Source: Melampsora larici-populina 98AG31
Lineage: Eukaryota > Basidiomycota > Pucciniomycetes > Pucciniales > Melampsoraceae
DNA: 64,000 bases
Reading direction: 5' to 3'
Assembly (NCBI RefSeq): GCF_000204055.1
Contig: NW_006768839.1
Coordinates: 1 to 64,000, forward strand
This document shows, in pieces, positions 32,963-45,300 of this stretch. A program made the translations under genes and the position numbers. Under the pieces are notes generated by a model that ran no database searches, was not told the DNA's origin, and was given only the letters and a program-made list of their open reading frames with translations. The first letter of the stretch is position 1, and each line of letters opens with the position of its first letter.

Positions 32963-33347
32963 TTTGTTTATTCGTTTTGTCTTTTAATGTAGTGTTTTCA
33001 TTTCTTTACACTCCTTAAACTTGTTTTTTTTTGATTTTTTTAAAAAAACTTTCTTTACACTCCTTTAATTTGTTTTGTTAACTTTTCTTTACGGTCGTTA
33101 CTCTTGATCTATATTTGGAATTGATGTTTAAATTTGTGGCTCCCTTTACAAAAAAAACGCTTTTTTTTGTCATGCAACGCTGCAAAGCGCTGCGATAAAA
33201 AATAACGCTTTCAGCTTATTTTTCATGTGAGGGTCTTTTTCCCGCTGCGGCTAAAGCTACTGGGCTTGGCCGATTATATTTATTGCTGCGCTTCAGGAAT
33301 TGCGGCTTGCAGCGCTGCGCAGCGCTGCGAGCCAGGCTTGTGCCACG

Positions 33348-33827
33348 TAGGCGTGAGAACAGACTACAACAGTTTCTAGATGTGACAATTCTGACAACAA
33401 AGTCAGAACGGTCTCAGTCACGGAACATACGTTAATCATGGGACAATCAATTTTGTTTGCCTCTTCTTCTGGGTTTGAAAAGGTTGAAAAACCTGGTCAA
33501 AGAGGGTATGAAGGGTGAGGAAGACCTGTCTGAGATCATATCTTGAGCCAAGTGCAAGCATCCTATCAGGATGCAATCATTTTATCCTCCTCAATCTTTG
33601 CCTGGCTGAGCTTCAATTGATAGGTTGGATACAGTCTGATACAGCCTGATTTCCGGTGACTGTTATCATTCTGGGAGCAATTTTTGTCTGGTCCCATCTA
33701 GAAACGTCTCAGTCACTGTTCTTTTGAATTGAAAACAAGACATGTTGAAAACTGTTCTCAACCTGGCTTTTGGCATGTCCCACTTACCCCTTGGTGCAAG
33801 TTTTGTTCATCCCAGTCTAAGCATGTA
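33348..33827. other. spacer between hAT and MITE
   Basis: No gene seen. The word GTCTCAGTCAC occurs twice (about 33412 and 33707), suggesting old repeat remains. Confidence 0.4.
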
Positions 33828-34418
33828 CAGTTGTTTTCAAAAAGAATGAAATCGAGGTGTTTCAAAAATTAAGAGATGGACCATGCACCACCTGTGAAAG
33901 GTATCCAGCTTACCTGACAGATTGACCATTGTACGGTGATCAATAAGTTGCCCACTTACAATAGCACAATCTTTGGTAGCACAGTGGTCAGTTGCTCTGG
34001 TAGGTTACTGGTAGTCCTGTGTTTGACTCGGTCTGCCTCGTTTAATCGCAAATATTTTTGTCTCGACTTACGGATAGAGCAAAAACAATTATATGTGAGC
34101 AAACAAGTATAGTGGAGCGATTTCATTGTTTTGTTTTATGATATCAAGCAGATTGAATAAGAAAAACTTGTCAAAATGTGTGATGACAAAAAGGCAAGCC
34201 AGTCCGGCTCGAACCCAAAAAGGGAGCAGACTTGAGAGGTGTTTGACACATCGTGATGAGGGCGCTCAACTGACTGTGCCACAGTCACTTTTGGATAAAA
34301 TGTGGTTATGCTTTTACGACAGCATTTATGTATGCATTTTTGACACCTTTCACAGGTGGTGCACAGTCCACCTCTCCGTTTTGAAGTGCCTCAATTTCAT
34401 CCTTTTTGAAAACGACTG
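33828..34418. mobile_element. Tc1/mariner-like MITE, 591 bp, with tRNA-like inserts
   Basis: Inverted ends of about 75 bp with some 15 differences (CAGTTGTTTTCAAAAAGAAT and CAGTCGTTTTCAAAAAGGAT), flanked by TA (33826-33827 and 34419-34420). The ends belong to the same family as 24259-24701. The interior contains two segments with pol III-like boxes. Confidence 0.82.
34205..34285 (-). other. tRNA-like segment inside the MITE
   Basis: On the minus strand TGGCACAGTCAGTTGAGCGC resembles an A box and GGTTCGAGCC is a perfect B box. A weaker plus-strand counterpart lies at about 33975-34040 (CAGTGGTCAGTTGC ... TGTTTGACTC). Probably tRNA-derived retroposon remains; no complete cloverleaf is visible. 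Confidence 0.35.
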
Positions 34419-34934
34419 TAACACCCATTCTGAGACTTAGGCTGACAGTTGCCATACACAAAATTGAAACTTGCAACATATCTCTTGCTAAATTATTTTG
34501 CTCCATGTCAAAGGCAAACTCTATTGCTGACTAGCATCTTGTTTTGACGGACTGCTTCTTCTCTGGATCTGTGGCTGTTCCAAACACATCCCATAATCAG
34601 CATACACTCTTCTTCTACTTCCTCTCTGCCCTAATTTCTCCTCACTCTCCACTCCTCTTCTCCCCTCCATGGGTCTCTTGGATGGTACCATCCCTATACA
34701 ACCTCCACTGGTCTACTTTGCCCCTTCTGACTCAGTTGTAGTCACATAGTACATCTCTTCTGTACCACCCTCTCTGCGGCTCCCTGTACCTCCACATCAC
34801 TCCTCATGTGATCCAAGAAAGAGAGGTAAATTGAACCACCCCTGAATCCCCTCAGCCAAGTAGTGAAGGATTATAATGGTGAAGGGACCTCTTGGTGTTA
34901 CAACTTACCTGGGTCATTTCCTTTGTTCTCTTCT

Positions 34935-35234
34935 TCATCCTGTACCTCTCCTCTTATGTATTGCCTTGATTGGCGTTAACTGACTTTGTGATCCAGTCAC
35001 CACACTGCTTATAACCTGTCCTCCTTCATTACCTGCCTCATTTCCTGGGCCTTGTACTACTTTGTTCTTTGATTGGCTCCTCATAGTTGTATTTCCGGTA
35101 ACTTCTCTTTTGCTAGTACCTTCCCCTAGATTGGTCTTTTTGGCCTTTATCCCCAATGCCTTAAGTTTGTCCTGTGTAGCTTTCAGATCATTGGTGACTG
35201 AGATCATGACTCTTAATTCTTGGACTGAACTCAA
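34935..35234 (-). CDS. lone gag-like N-terminal fragment
   Basis: A 99-codon frame starting MSSVQELRVMI, basic and Ser/Gly-rich, containing TMRSQSKNK. The start (MSS), length and METRSQSK-like motif resemble the first ORF of the decayed YR retroelement at 45301. No RT or integrase follows, so this is most likely a retroelement remnant. It could also be a small host protein of low complexity. Confidence 0.4.
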   Translation of the reverse strand: MSSVQELRVMISVTNDLKATQDKLKALGIKAKKTNLGEGTSKREVTGNTTMRSQSKNKVVQGPGNEAGNEGGQVISSVVTGSQSQLTPIKAIHKRRGTG

Positions 35235-35560
35235 TTTTGAAAGAAATTCTTATTTCCACCTTTGAGAATGGATAATGAGATGTAAAAGTTTTGATTAGGT
35301 GCTGAGTGATGAGAATTGATGATTTGTGTATTCAAATCTCAAATTCCCATGATGTAAAAACTCTGACTATGAGTTATGGCTTTATACCTCGCACCCTGAA
35401 ACTGCATCGAAGGAACTATGCCTGAAGTTGTACCTTGATTAGACTGGCAATGAAACCTGATTGCTCATCTGCAGCTCGGATGGAGAAAATTCCAATCATC
35501 ATATTCACAAAGATCATACAAATGGGGACCATAACTTGAACAGTTCAATGCGATAGCGCG

Positions 35561-37738
35561 TTAATCCGTTGGGCACGACGACTCGTAAGATTCTTTATCT
35601 TTGCTAGAGCCTAGGCATGCTTCTGTGACCGCCCTGTGCGTTTCTAATAATCTCTTTGCTTGTTGATTAAGCAGGAATCCGATGCTAGAGATCATATTCG
35701 AGGTCAATTTACAATCAATTATCGCACGATTACGAGAAAAGGAAGACTCAACATGTTCCCGCCAATGGCGAAAGGACCGTGCATTCCCTGGAAGGAGTGA
35801 ATTGTCAGTATGTATCCCGACTGCAGATAGAAGGCCAGTCCCTGATAAACTAACGATTTGTGTGAGAATAAGCCACTTTTTGTTTTGCATAAAAGTAGTG
35901 CCCTTATATGATAACTGCATATCCATAGAGAAAACATCATGAGATAACAATATGACAAAGTAGAAGTGTTCTCCTTTGGACGGCGGTCTCATGTGCTTAC
36001 TTGCCAGGCAATAACAGGGATAAAGATCAAGGTCGAGCCATATGCAGCGAGGGCGTGCTGTAGGAGCGTCTGATGCTCTTTTGCTAACCTACGCTCGATT
36101 CTTTTGAATTGTATGGACCGCTCTGCCGTACAAGTGGCGATGGCAAAAGTACATTCGCTGGTTTTTTTGCGAATGGTCCCGATGGAGATTGCTAAGAGTG
36201 GCCCGTAGATCTGACGTATCGTGAGGATGATTGGATCAGATCATGCGCGAGATAGATTTTTACGTAGAACCGGGCCTAGTCATTAATCACCCACCAAAGA
36301 TAAAACACTCAAATCAGTAATCCCAATCATCATCGACAGTCTGAACAAGCGAGCCATGCGGTCCTAAATTGATGAATGAGCGTGTCATAATCAGCTCAAT
36401 CATCACAGACATTCTTGGTGATAATCACTCACTCGATGTACTACCAACTGTCTGGCAGGTATCAATCTTACCAAAAGATCCATCCGTCTGTAGTTCTCCA
36501 TGTTAGCCATCGCACCTTGATGACGCAAGTCTGAAGTGATGGCCTTGAGTACGGCTCTCAACTCCTCAAGTTCCGACTCGGCACTAATGAAGATCACGAT
36601 CAAAGCCGCTGATTCGCCGGAGAATTGAGAGCTCGTTAACGGTGAACACACAAAGAAGCGGAAGAAGCGGTACGTACGTATAAACCAAAGTGCCAAGCAC
36701 ATGAAGGTCATGTTCAGAAACCAACGAAGAGGCCTGGGAAGTGCTGATGTTCTCTCCTGGGGGGGAACCGTACACCACGACTTATCCCAGATGGAGGTCA
36801 CAATCTGGCAAAAACACACCCATATGAAAGCTGAAACAGTCCATAAATATTCTACTCGTCGTATCATATGCAAAGATATCAACGATTGGAATTAAATTGA
36901 CCCACACCTATGAGTTGACGCATCACAAGATATACATCAGCCAGTGTCAAAGCTATCTACGTACTCGTCTCTGGGAGCTCACCAAGAACCACTGAGAAGG
37001 ACCACAAATTTTATACCAAACAGAGGAAGTTTCTTGTGATCGGAAACAAGACCCGCGTTTATAAGTTGTTGAAAGATCAAATCCGCTAGTACCACTAGGT
37101 CTCGAAGTAAAAATATCTACATTAATATTTGAGTTGAACAATGAGAAAGAGCTCCCCTTGTATATATGTTCCACGTACACAAGGTATAAATGAAGTGACC
37201 CAAACAAGTCAGATTAGGTACATCGATCTTCACGAGGTTTACTGCGTCACATAAGCCAAAGATCATGATTAGTCTCGAAATCGTGCTATATTTAAGTCAC
37301 GGAAACTTATTCACGTCTTGTGGTGGAATAGAACCTAAAAGTCCTCGTGATGATTCTGATGTAAAACAAATACAAGCATTGGAGAAGCATTCTGAATGAA
37401 GGAAGAGATCAAAAATATATAAGTCTTCTGGGTATGTGCCATATTTTGCAGCGCTGAATGGTACGTGCATAAAGTAGCCTCCTATAATCACTCCCATGAC
37501 AATCTGGACCCAGGGTGGCAACACGACAGGCTATGTCCAAATTGTGTGCGGGGATCACAAAATCAAGATACCACAAGTAAGCATATTGAAATCTCACACA
37601 GAGGGTAATTGAGAACCGTAAGATTGTACTGACCTTAGCTTCACGTTCAAGGTAAGTGGCGACAGCGAAATAAGGATTCACGTTATGAGGTATTGTTGCC
37701 ACGAAGTCCAGCATCTTTTGCTCCTCTGGCTGAATCAT
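35561..37738 (-). CDS. multi-exon membrane protein, function unknown
   Basis: The first exon (37738-37634, MIQPEEQKMLDFVATIPHNV) ends in phase 0. The next (from 37530) gives PVVLPPWVQIVMGVIIGGYF, a membrane segment. Downstream exons add more: YLWTVSAFIWVCFCQIVTSI and WFLNMTFMCLALWFI (about 36870-36660), IYGPLLAISIGTI (about 36200), LAAYGSTLIFIPVIAW (about 36040), KKWLILTQIVSLSGTG (about 35870). Stop at about 35561. A cytoplasmic-like helical loop (ELEELRAVLKAITSDLRH) lies between. I do not recognise a family; the alternation of membrane helices and short loops suggests a polytopic membrane protein. Exons between 37450 and 36890 are uncertain, and a receptor or transporter role is only a guess. 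Confidence 0.5.
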
Positions 37739-38775
37739 CGTCCCCAATTCTTTCCGCTCAAAGGATGATCTTGATGCACACGATTAGCTGAAGGTGTGAC
37801 TTATTGATGTAGCGTAGGTTATTGATTGCGTTTGAAGAGGTTTGAAGTCGAAATCAGTCAAATTCGCACTTTGTTGATCCATATGATGAAGTGGTGGCGC
37901 AAATGTGAAAGAAACTTGTGAGAACAGAAATCAAACCCAGCTTTGAGCTTGCCGCGTGAGAAATTTTGAACTTTTGTTTGAACAAAGATATTGAACTACA
38001 GGATAGTCAAGCTTGCCAAACCTTCAAAAAAATCAAATACCACCAAATTCCGGAAGCTTTTTCGAAATACATACTCTAACTCTTATCTTAAAAGTGACAA
38101 GGCTATCAGAAAAAAGAAAGAAAACCCAGTTAAGATGGTGATCAACCACCCGACCGTTATCGGCTGCCGATATAATCACAAAAGCCACTGCAATTGATCA
38201 ATCATCATGCTAAACTTCTTTAAAAAGTGGAGAATTCATTGACAATAAAACTCATACTTTAATTTCACACATCAAATAAGAAGAATAAACTCATGGGTCA
38301 ACAAGATGAAAAAACGAATGGGCACCCCGCCTTTCCTTTGCCCAATTGCAAGCCTGCCTGAAGATTTTTCCCGTCGCGCGCCGGTCGGGTGCTACCCAGC
38401 CCGTGATGTAACTCGGTAAAAGCGAGCCCTTCGAGCGCGGCCAGGCGCGGCCGTGTCACGCGTTCCGCGCAGTGGATTCGTTATCAAATTTCAATGCCCT
38501 CAAGAGTCAAAGTGATTGAGTTGCTTTGCTGATGCTGCCGTGAGAGCTTGTCTTCTCGAAGGAGTTCCGGTACTTTCTCTCACTTGTCTATGATATGTTT
38601 CATTTATGCCGCATTAATTTGAACGAAGAGAAGGCCGAAACAAAGGTATGGAGCCAATTCATCTATAAGAAGCTCCACTTCAGATATCCTCTCTCCTGCT
38701 TGATTTCTTCATTTTTATAATAAACGCATCCAGTGGGCGTTCAACCACCAGTCAATCTTTATCCACTAATCCAAT
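37739..38775. other. region upstream of lipase 2
   Basis: Intergenic. A GC-rich island (about 38370-38475) has no recognised function. A TATA-like TATAAGAA lies near 38662, and the last 30 bases before the lipase ATG match the leader of lipase 1. No gene is supported. Confidence 0.4.
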
Positions 38776-41339
38776 ATGCTCACAAGAGTATTAATCGTTG
38801 CATCGACGTTTGCTGTCTTGCTATCGTTAATCGTAGTTGAAGCACACAACCATGAGGACAAAAATCATCTTCGACGCGAAGCCGATGCAACTCAGTCTTT
38901 CGAAAAAAGAACACGTTCGTCTTCCTCGCCGCAAAGGCGAGCTGCGCAGTCTCATTCCAGCAATCGTCACTCGTTTTCTCCCGTCAAAAGAGACGTTTTC
39001 GGCAATCTGCTACCGACAGGCTCTGGTAATCATGGTCAGGAAAGCTTTTTGCATGGACTCCTGTTAGGTGTTCCCGAGTGAGTGATCAGTTTTCATCTCA
39101 ATGGTATTTATACGGATTTTCAATCGCGATACAAGTCTGTTGACCCAAACAAATCAGTTACAACGCCTGTGGTCGACCTGACGGCCCAATTCCCCCTACA
39201 CGTCCAGGCGATGCACCTTTTGTAAGCTGATCACTACCTACAACACATTGACATTTTGAGTGAAGATTCTGATGCTCTCTGATTTACGTGGTATTCTCGG
39301 CGACTGTATCATGAGGATTAGACTCAAGGTCGTTTTGCTTACGAAAAAGCCATCACGTGCCCGAACGGAATCAGAAACAGCCCAAATGGTGAAGTCTCCA
39401 CCATCATCAACGTTCTCCGTGGTATCCTACACTCACTAACAATTCTTATGACATCTTTTAGGAATTGTCTTACTTGTTCCTTGCACAAGTGAGTCTCTAT
39501 GTCGGATTAAGATGAATGATCGGCTGAGATTTTCCATATCCAGGTTGTGCTGCTGCTGAAGCATATGCAAAGGTGCGTCCAAGCGATTTGATTTCTTGAT
39601 TTGCTCCTCGCATTGATATGGAACACATTGTACAGGGTCCATTTGGTATTGGTCTACCTCGTGCTGGGTTTGACGTCTGTTGGGTGGATCTTCCAAGTAG
39701 AGTCTTGAGCCGCTACCATAACCGCACACATATCTACCCTCACTGATTGCCTTCTTTCTCACCGAAAAAACAAGGGCGCTCGCTTGATGACATTCAGCTC
39801 TCTGCCGAGTTTATTGCCTATGCCATAATGTTTCTCGCCCCTCGGTCGCCTGCAACCGGAGGGAGAATTAGTATGCTCGGCTATAGTCAAGGTGGCCTTA
39901 CTGTACGTCTCGTATCTTTTCTCTGATGATCACTTGTTCTCGGGCTAACTTACATGCTTTTTGCAATGGTGGGGGTTCTCTATATATAAACCATGGACTT
40001 GGTAGTCACATTGGACTTTGAGTCAGTACCTCGCATTCTTTCAGAGACAAACAAAAAACAACGAGCATGAATTTCTGATGTCTGACTGCGGTACTACAGA
40101 CTTTTGGCTTTCTGCTCGGCAGCTGGTCATGAACTTTGTGTCGATCGCCGGGTCTCTCAAAGGCACGACTCTCTCCCCGCTCGGATGCGGTCCCTCAGCT
40201 GCCATTGGTGGCTGTTCTGTGGCCAGTTTGCAGATGTCTCAAGTAGGTGGATGCTATATTTTTGATGAACAATGATCGCACTGATGTATGCTTGAACTAT
40301 GTGTAGAGAAGTAGATTGCTTCGCGCACTCAACACTCATAATGTAGCCCAAGTGCAAACAACCTCCATATTCACCCTACAAGATGAAATAGTATTCCCTC
40401 AGAGCGATAGCATGAGGGTGAGTGCGGTTGGTTTGCTTTCGTGTTGCGTAGTTGATTGATCCACATCTATCCTTCCAGGGAGTTTCTTTCCTTCCGGGCG
40501 CTTCGAATATACCCGTACAAAAAGCGTGCCCTGGAACAGTCGTTGACCATTTGTATGTACACCTTTACTAGTCATCATGTCAGTATAACATTGACGGTAA
40601 GGTTCTATCAGTGGTATAGGAGTGAACTTGGTAGCGTATGGATTAGCATTGGATGCGCTTACGAATCGTAGGCCTGCCAGTCTCTACACGTTCAATCGTG
40701 AGTAATCCAACAGAAAAATAACAATCAATGAAAGTGATCTTAATTCAAGACTTTTGACGGTCTTAGGTGGTTATTGTGGACAATTAGGTGGGTTCATGAT
40801 CTCAGCCATCTGACTAATCAAGGAAAAACTCATTGATTCAACACTTTGGAGCAGGTCATGACCTTTTGGCTTTTGCTGAGAATATCCCATTTTACGTGCA
40901 AACTGTTTTCCGAACATTCATTGGAAACGTCCCTGATCGAGTTAATAAGATCTTAAAGACAGTGACCACTTTGGTGAGCTACAAAGTTTAAGTGATTGTA
41001 TTCCTCTTGAAAATATTCACTTACATTTATTGTGTTTTTAGAGTTCTCTCGCAGAACCAAAATTGCAAGTAAGTTGTGATCACTCTACAAATCTTGTTTA
41101 GAAATAAGCTGCTAAAGTCATCCGATTTTTCCTAGCAATACGTCTGTAATCGTGGTTTGGCACCTGCACAAGAATGTACCGTTGGATTCTGCGGTCCTGA
41201 AGAGCGACAAAATGTTGTAAAGGGAATCCTAGGAAAAGAAGGCCTAGGAGGCGCTCTTAACCCCAATGGGAATCCTTTAGGACAGATTACTGATTCTATT
41301 GGTGGTCAATTAGAGGGGATTGCTAGTCTTCTCGGTTGA
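38776..41339 (+). CDS. secreted CALB-type lipase, copy 2 (16 exons)
   Basis: Sixteen exons with the same junctions and phases as copy 1 (38776-39077, 39158-39221, 39322-39418, 39462-39488, 39544-39572, 39636-39696, 39775-39902, 40006-40021, 40100-40242, 40307-40417, 40479-40552, 40612-40697, 40767-40787, 40855-40973, 41042-41068, 41136-41339) join to 1509 nt, 502 residues, open. The signal peptide is LIVASTFAVLLSLIVVEA. The pro-region has more dibasic (Kex2-like) sites: RR, KR, RR, KR. The triad is Ser231 in GYSQGG, Asp315 in LQDEIVFPQ and His350 in TVVDH. Nine of the 16 exons are below 90 nt. A paralogue of copy 1, probably from a local duplication later separated by transposons. Confidence 0.88.
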
Positions 41340-42315
41340 ATCAGCTCTCCCACAAAAGAGCCAGCCGAGTTTTGGGGTGGCTCACCTGGGATCAGTTTCA
41401 AGTGAAGTTCAGAGCTTCAGGCAAGGATACTCGATGAGGTTATTGAGCAATTACACTATACACATAGCTCCCGGTACATGGTTGGTTCCATCGACAATCG
41501 CTTTGAAAGATTGTTCCTGACCCACCTTCATATACATTTTTACTGCTACTCTTTCAAGTCCTTGTTTGGAGTTGACCTTTACATTTTGTTTCAAATACTC
41601 CTTTGCATCACTTTATTGGACATTACTTTTTAAAATCTCCCATAATCACCTCAACATGACGGTACCTAATTTCTGTAGATATAAAGCAAGGTTCATGTTT
41701 AAAAAAAACATTGAAATCTGTTTTAAACTTGATGTTATTTGTTGCTCAACATTAATGCTTCATTTTGCGTTCTCGTTTAAGCAATCTTCAATTTCAGATT
41801 TGCTCCAGATCCAACCCTATCTGGGGTTATTTGGATTGTTTGTCTTGAAAATGAAAAAAATGTAAAAAGTTGCAAGTTACCAATTATAATAAAACCAAAG
41901 ATAGGATTTCAGCATCGGTGGATTCCAGTGCCAACTGTGATCCTGAATATGGCTTGAGAACAGATCAGGGTAAATAGACAAAGTGGCCAGCAGAGCACCT
42001 TATGTGACAAGTTTGGCCTTTGCTTTTCTTTGCAAAAGTGTGGTCTTGTACCTGAGGTGTTATGATCATTTTACATGGCAAATGTTGAGGGGTTATGAGA
42101 CTCCTGAGAGGAGGGGCATCACAATGCGAGCATAGATTGAATGGAGATCTGGTTCTATTTTCCAGTTGGATTGCTGTTGAGGAACCAATTGTGATGGAAT
42201 GAGATCAAGTTGTGGCTCATGATGATAGGTTGAACTTGAATGTCAGATGACTTTATGTATCAGCGCAAATGCTGTTTGCAGGGCAAAGGTATCAACTTTT
42301 TTTTACACAACACCA
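41340..42315. other. intergenic region before QRI7
   Basis: No gene is supported. The 99-codon frame at 41566-41865 is AT-rich and lacks any recognisable domain. Confidence 0.45.
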
Positions 42316-43780
42316 ATGTCAATTCGACTCACCCGACTCAGACTCAACTCAGCTCATCCTTTCAAAAGCTTCACTAGACCATATACTCTCGGGATACCAT
42401 CGATCAAAACTAACGATATCATTCGAATCCTAGCCATCGAATCGTCTTGTGATGACTCTTGCGCAGCGATCATCGACTCAAATCGAACCATTCATTCTAA
42501 CATTATCATCTCTCAAGCAAAAGTACACGCTGTCTACCAAGGAATCCATCCATACCATGCCATAAACGCTCATCAACTCAACATCGTAAGTTGATATCAT
42601 TCAAAAAAGATACAAAAAAAGTACTTTACTGATCTTGATTTCACTTTTGATGAATAATTCAGCCTATCGCAATTCGCGAAGCGATTAAAGAAGCTAAAAT
42701 TCCTTTAGAAGAGATAGACGCAATAGCTTATACACGTGGTCCTGGTATAGCCGGATGCCTTGCAGTTGGAGCCACAGCTGCCAAGACTTTATCTGTTGCT
42801 TTCTCTAAACCTCTCATTTCAGTTCATCATATGGTACGTAATTCGTTTCTGAATCTTTTCCGATCATCTATCTAAAACTCAATTTTTTTAAAAGTTTTCT
42901 TACACATTTAGCAAGCACATACTCTTACACCTTTCCTTACCGAATCTGAACCAATTCGATTTCCATTCTTAAGTTTATTAGTTTCAGGTGGTCATACTCT
43001 TTTAATTCTTGTTAAATCGACTTTCGAATTTAAAATCTTGGCACAAACAGTTGATGAATCAATCGGGTTTGTTTTCATTTTCGTGCTCTTTTTTAGACTT
43101 TGAACTTTTTACTGATTTCTTGATAAATTTACCAAAAAACAACACAAACAGTTCAACAATTGATAAAGTTACACGTGATTTACTGGGTCATTCAGGTGGA
43201 GGACCAGCTCTCGAAGCGTTCATCAACGAACCCAACCTTGATCCATCACCGAGCAAACCCGAACCACCTCTCCCAGTAGCCCAACGTACGGGACCTGATA
43301 CGTTTTCTTTCTGTGGTCTACGTACAGCTACAGTGAGAAGAATCTCTGATCCGATCTCAATTGATGTTAAAAGAGAAATCGGTAAAGCGTTTCTAGAAGC
43401 TGCTATAGCTCAATTAGAGCGTAAGGTTCGATATTGGATTCAAGAATTAAAGTCTCAAGACATACAAATCTCAGGACTGGTGTTAAGTGGTGGAGTAGCT
43501 AGTAATACAATGCTTAGAAATCGGTAAGTTCTTCACTGATGCTAAAATTCAACTTAAAGTCAATTAAATCAAAACTTACATCATGAACAGAATGAAAGAT
43601 ATGTTGAAAGAAGTGGATCCTGGTTTAAACTTTATGGTTCCACCAAAAGAGTTGTGTCGAGATAATGCAGCAATGATAGGTTGGACTGGATTAGATAAAC
43701 TTTCGAGAGGTAAGATTAGTGAATTGGATCAGGAGGAAGTAAGAGCAAAGTGGTGTATTGAGAAAGCAGAAGATGATTGA
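42316..43780 (+). CDS. QRI7: mitochondrial tRNA N6-threonylcarbamoyladenosine transferase (Qri7/OSGEPL1/TsaD family)
   Basis: Five exons (42316-42585, 42663-42833, 42912-43066, 43152-43523, 43591-43780) join to 385 residues, close to the length of yeast Qri7. The enzyme transfers the threonylcarbamoyl group to A37 of ANN-decoding tRNAs. ASKHA-fold landmarks: LAIESSCDDS, GPGIAGCLAVG, the metal-binding HxxxH in HHMQAH, LVSGGHTLL, SGGVASN and RDNAAMIGW. FCGLRTA replaces the usual FSGLKTA. The Met at 42316 is chosen because it opens an Arg-rich, acid-free presequence (MSIRLTRLRLNSAHPFKSF) suited to mitochondrial import. All introns are GT-AG. Confidence 0.93.
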
Positions 43781-45300
43781 AATGTTTGTCAAATCCCTGA
43801 AGCTAGAGATAAAGGTGACTTTCCACAGTTGTGGGTTTTCAAAGAGGTGAAATTATAGAATGAGGTCATTATAGCTGACAAGACGCTGATTGGTGTATTC
43901 TTGTCTCCCTGTGATATTGCTCAGGACACAGTGTCTACTTCCTTGGAATGAGGTGTGATGAGACATCCTTCTATACTCTGACAGATGTATACAAAAAAAT
44001 CCACCCTAATCAACCTCTAGCCATTTTGGAAACAAACACTACCAAAAATATGATTTCTGGACAGAAAAGCAAAAGAATGATAAAGTACTGAATCAATGCC
44101 AGGAAGAGACCAAATAAATCTCAAAAGAAAAATGGATCTTGTTCCCAGATTTGAGACCTTCAATATGAGTTTCTTTTTCCTTGGATTTTCAGACACTACC
44201 AGCATAAAATGATTTTCCCATGGAAAAAAAGCTTACATTTAAAGCAACAAATGATTGAAAATGGGTTGAATCTGCATTAAATCTGCATTTTTGGATCTAT
44301 AACAAAAGCCAAAATATTGACCCATGACCATCATCCTTGCTGATCAACGTCAAAACACATTTGCATAATGTTACCATTTAGCTTGAGTTAGCAGAATGAC
44401 TTATTCAATTCTGATAGTATATAATGGTCAAAAATCCCTTAGCTTAGTTTGACAGTTTCATAATCAGAAGTGAAGGTTACCCAACTTCATTGTCCTATAT
44501 CTCAGCAAAAGATCAGTAAGATTTGATGATTTTCTGATTGTATAATCTTGAAGAAAGATGCAGTGGACAGAAAATCCTTGGTGTGCTTAGACTTACAGAA
44601 AGAAAAACAAGAATCTTTCAGAAAAGATGATCCCCATGAGCCCTTAAGCCAAATATGTACCTTTTTGAGCACTTTAAAACTAGATTGATGAATTATTTCT
44701 GATTCATTTTGAAAGGTTATGAATAAAATCTTAAATCATATGACCTATTTCTTACTGTATATATATGTGTGTAAAACAACCCAAACTTTTGTATAACACT
44801 TTAACTTCCTTCAAAAACTTCAACTATCTTTCAAATTCAAGCTGCTTGATACCTTAATTTTTCTCAATTTTCTTTTAAAAAAACACATCAAGTAAGTATC
44901 ACAAAATTTCCAAACTCATCTTACATAATGTGATGGTACAGGCTAGTTTTAACATTTTCAATTTTCTTCCAACTTTTTTCTTACATCTATTTCATTATAT
45001 GTTAGACATTGAGAAACAAATATATAATTGCTGGTCTTAACCAAGGCACGACTTAAGGGGAAAGTTCCATGAGCAAAGGTCTGAGGTAGTGAGTAAACTG
45101 TACAGCCTGTACGAGAGTACAGCTCCCACATCGCAAGATTCCAAATCTAGGAAAAAAATTCCGCTGTACACAACCATTCACACCTCCGCTTGAAAGCTTG
45201 CAAATAGCATCAAGACATTCATAGTTTCTATACCCCGTTCCCCTATAAACTTCTTTTTTGTAAAAGCTCATACAACACTCAAGAGTAGTCTTTCACAGTC
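43781..45300. other. intergenic region with the presumed leader of the next retroelement
   Basis: No gene is supported. The last 250 bp may be the 5' end of the YR retroelement, but I could not find a matching terminal repeat. Confidence 0.4.

Larger units (their letters stand above)
28752..33340 (+). mobile_element. hAT-family DNA transposon, complete
   Basis: A 4589-bp element with 18-bp terminal inverted repeats (CAAGCCTGGCTCGCAGCG) and the direct duplication TGCCACG on both sides (28745-28751 and 33341-33347). The visible duplication is 7 bp, against 8 bp usual for hAT; an 8-bp reading is possible if the left repeat is shifted by one base. Both ends have GC-rich GCGCTGCG subterminal blocks. 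It carries one multi-exon transposase gene with at least one stop. Confidence 0.9.

Noticed and set aside
33975..34040. Possible tRNA gene
   Set aside because: A- and B-box-like words are present, but the B box deviates and no acceptor stem pairs.
37991..38197. 68-codon basic frame upstream of lipase 2
   Set aside because: Lys/Asn-rich translation of AT-rich DNA without other evidence.
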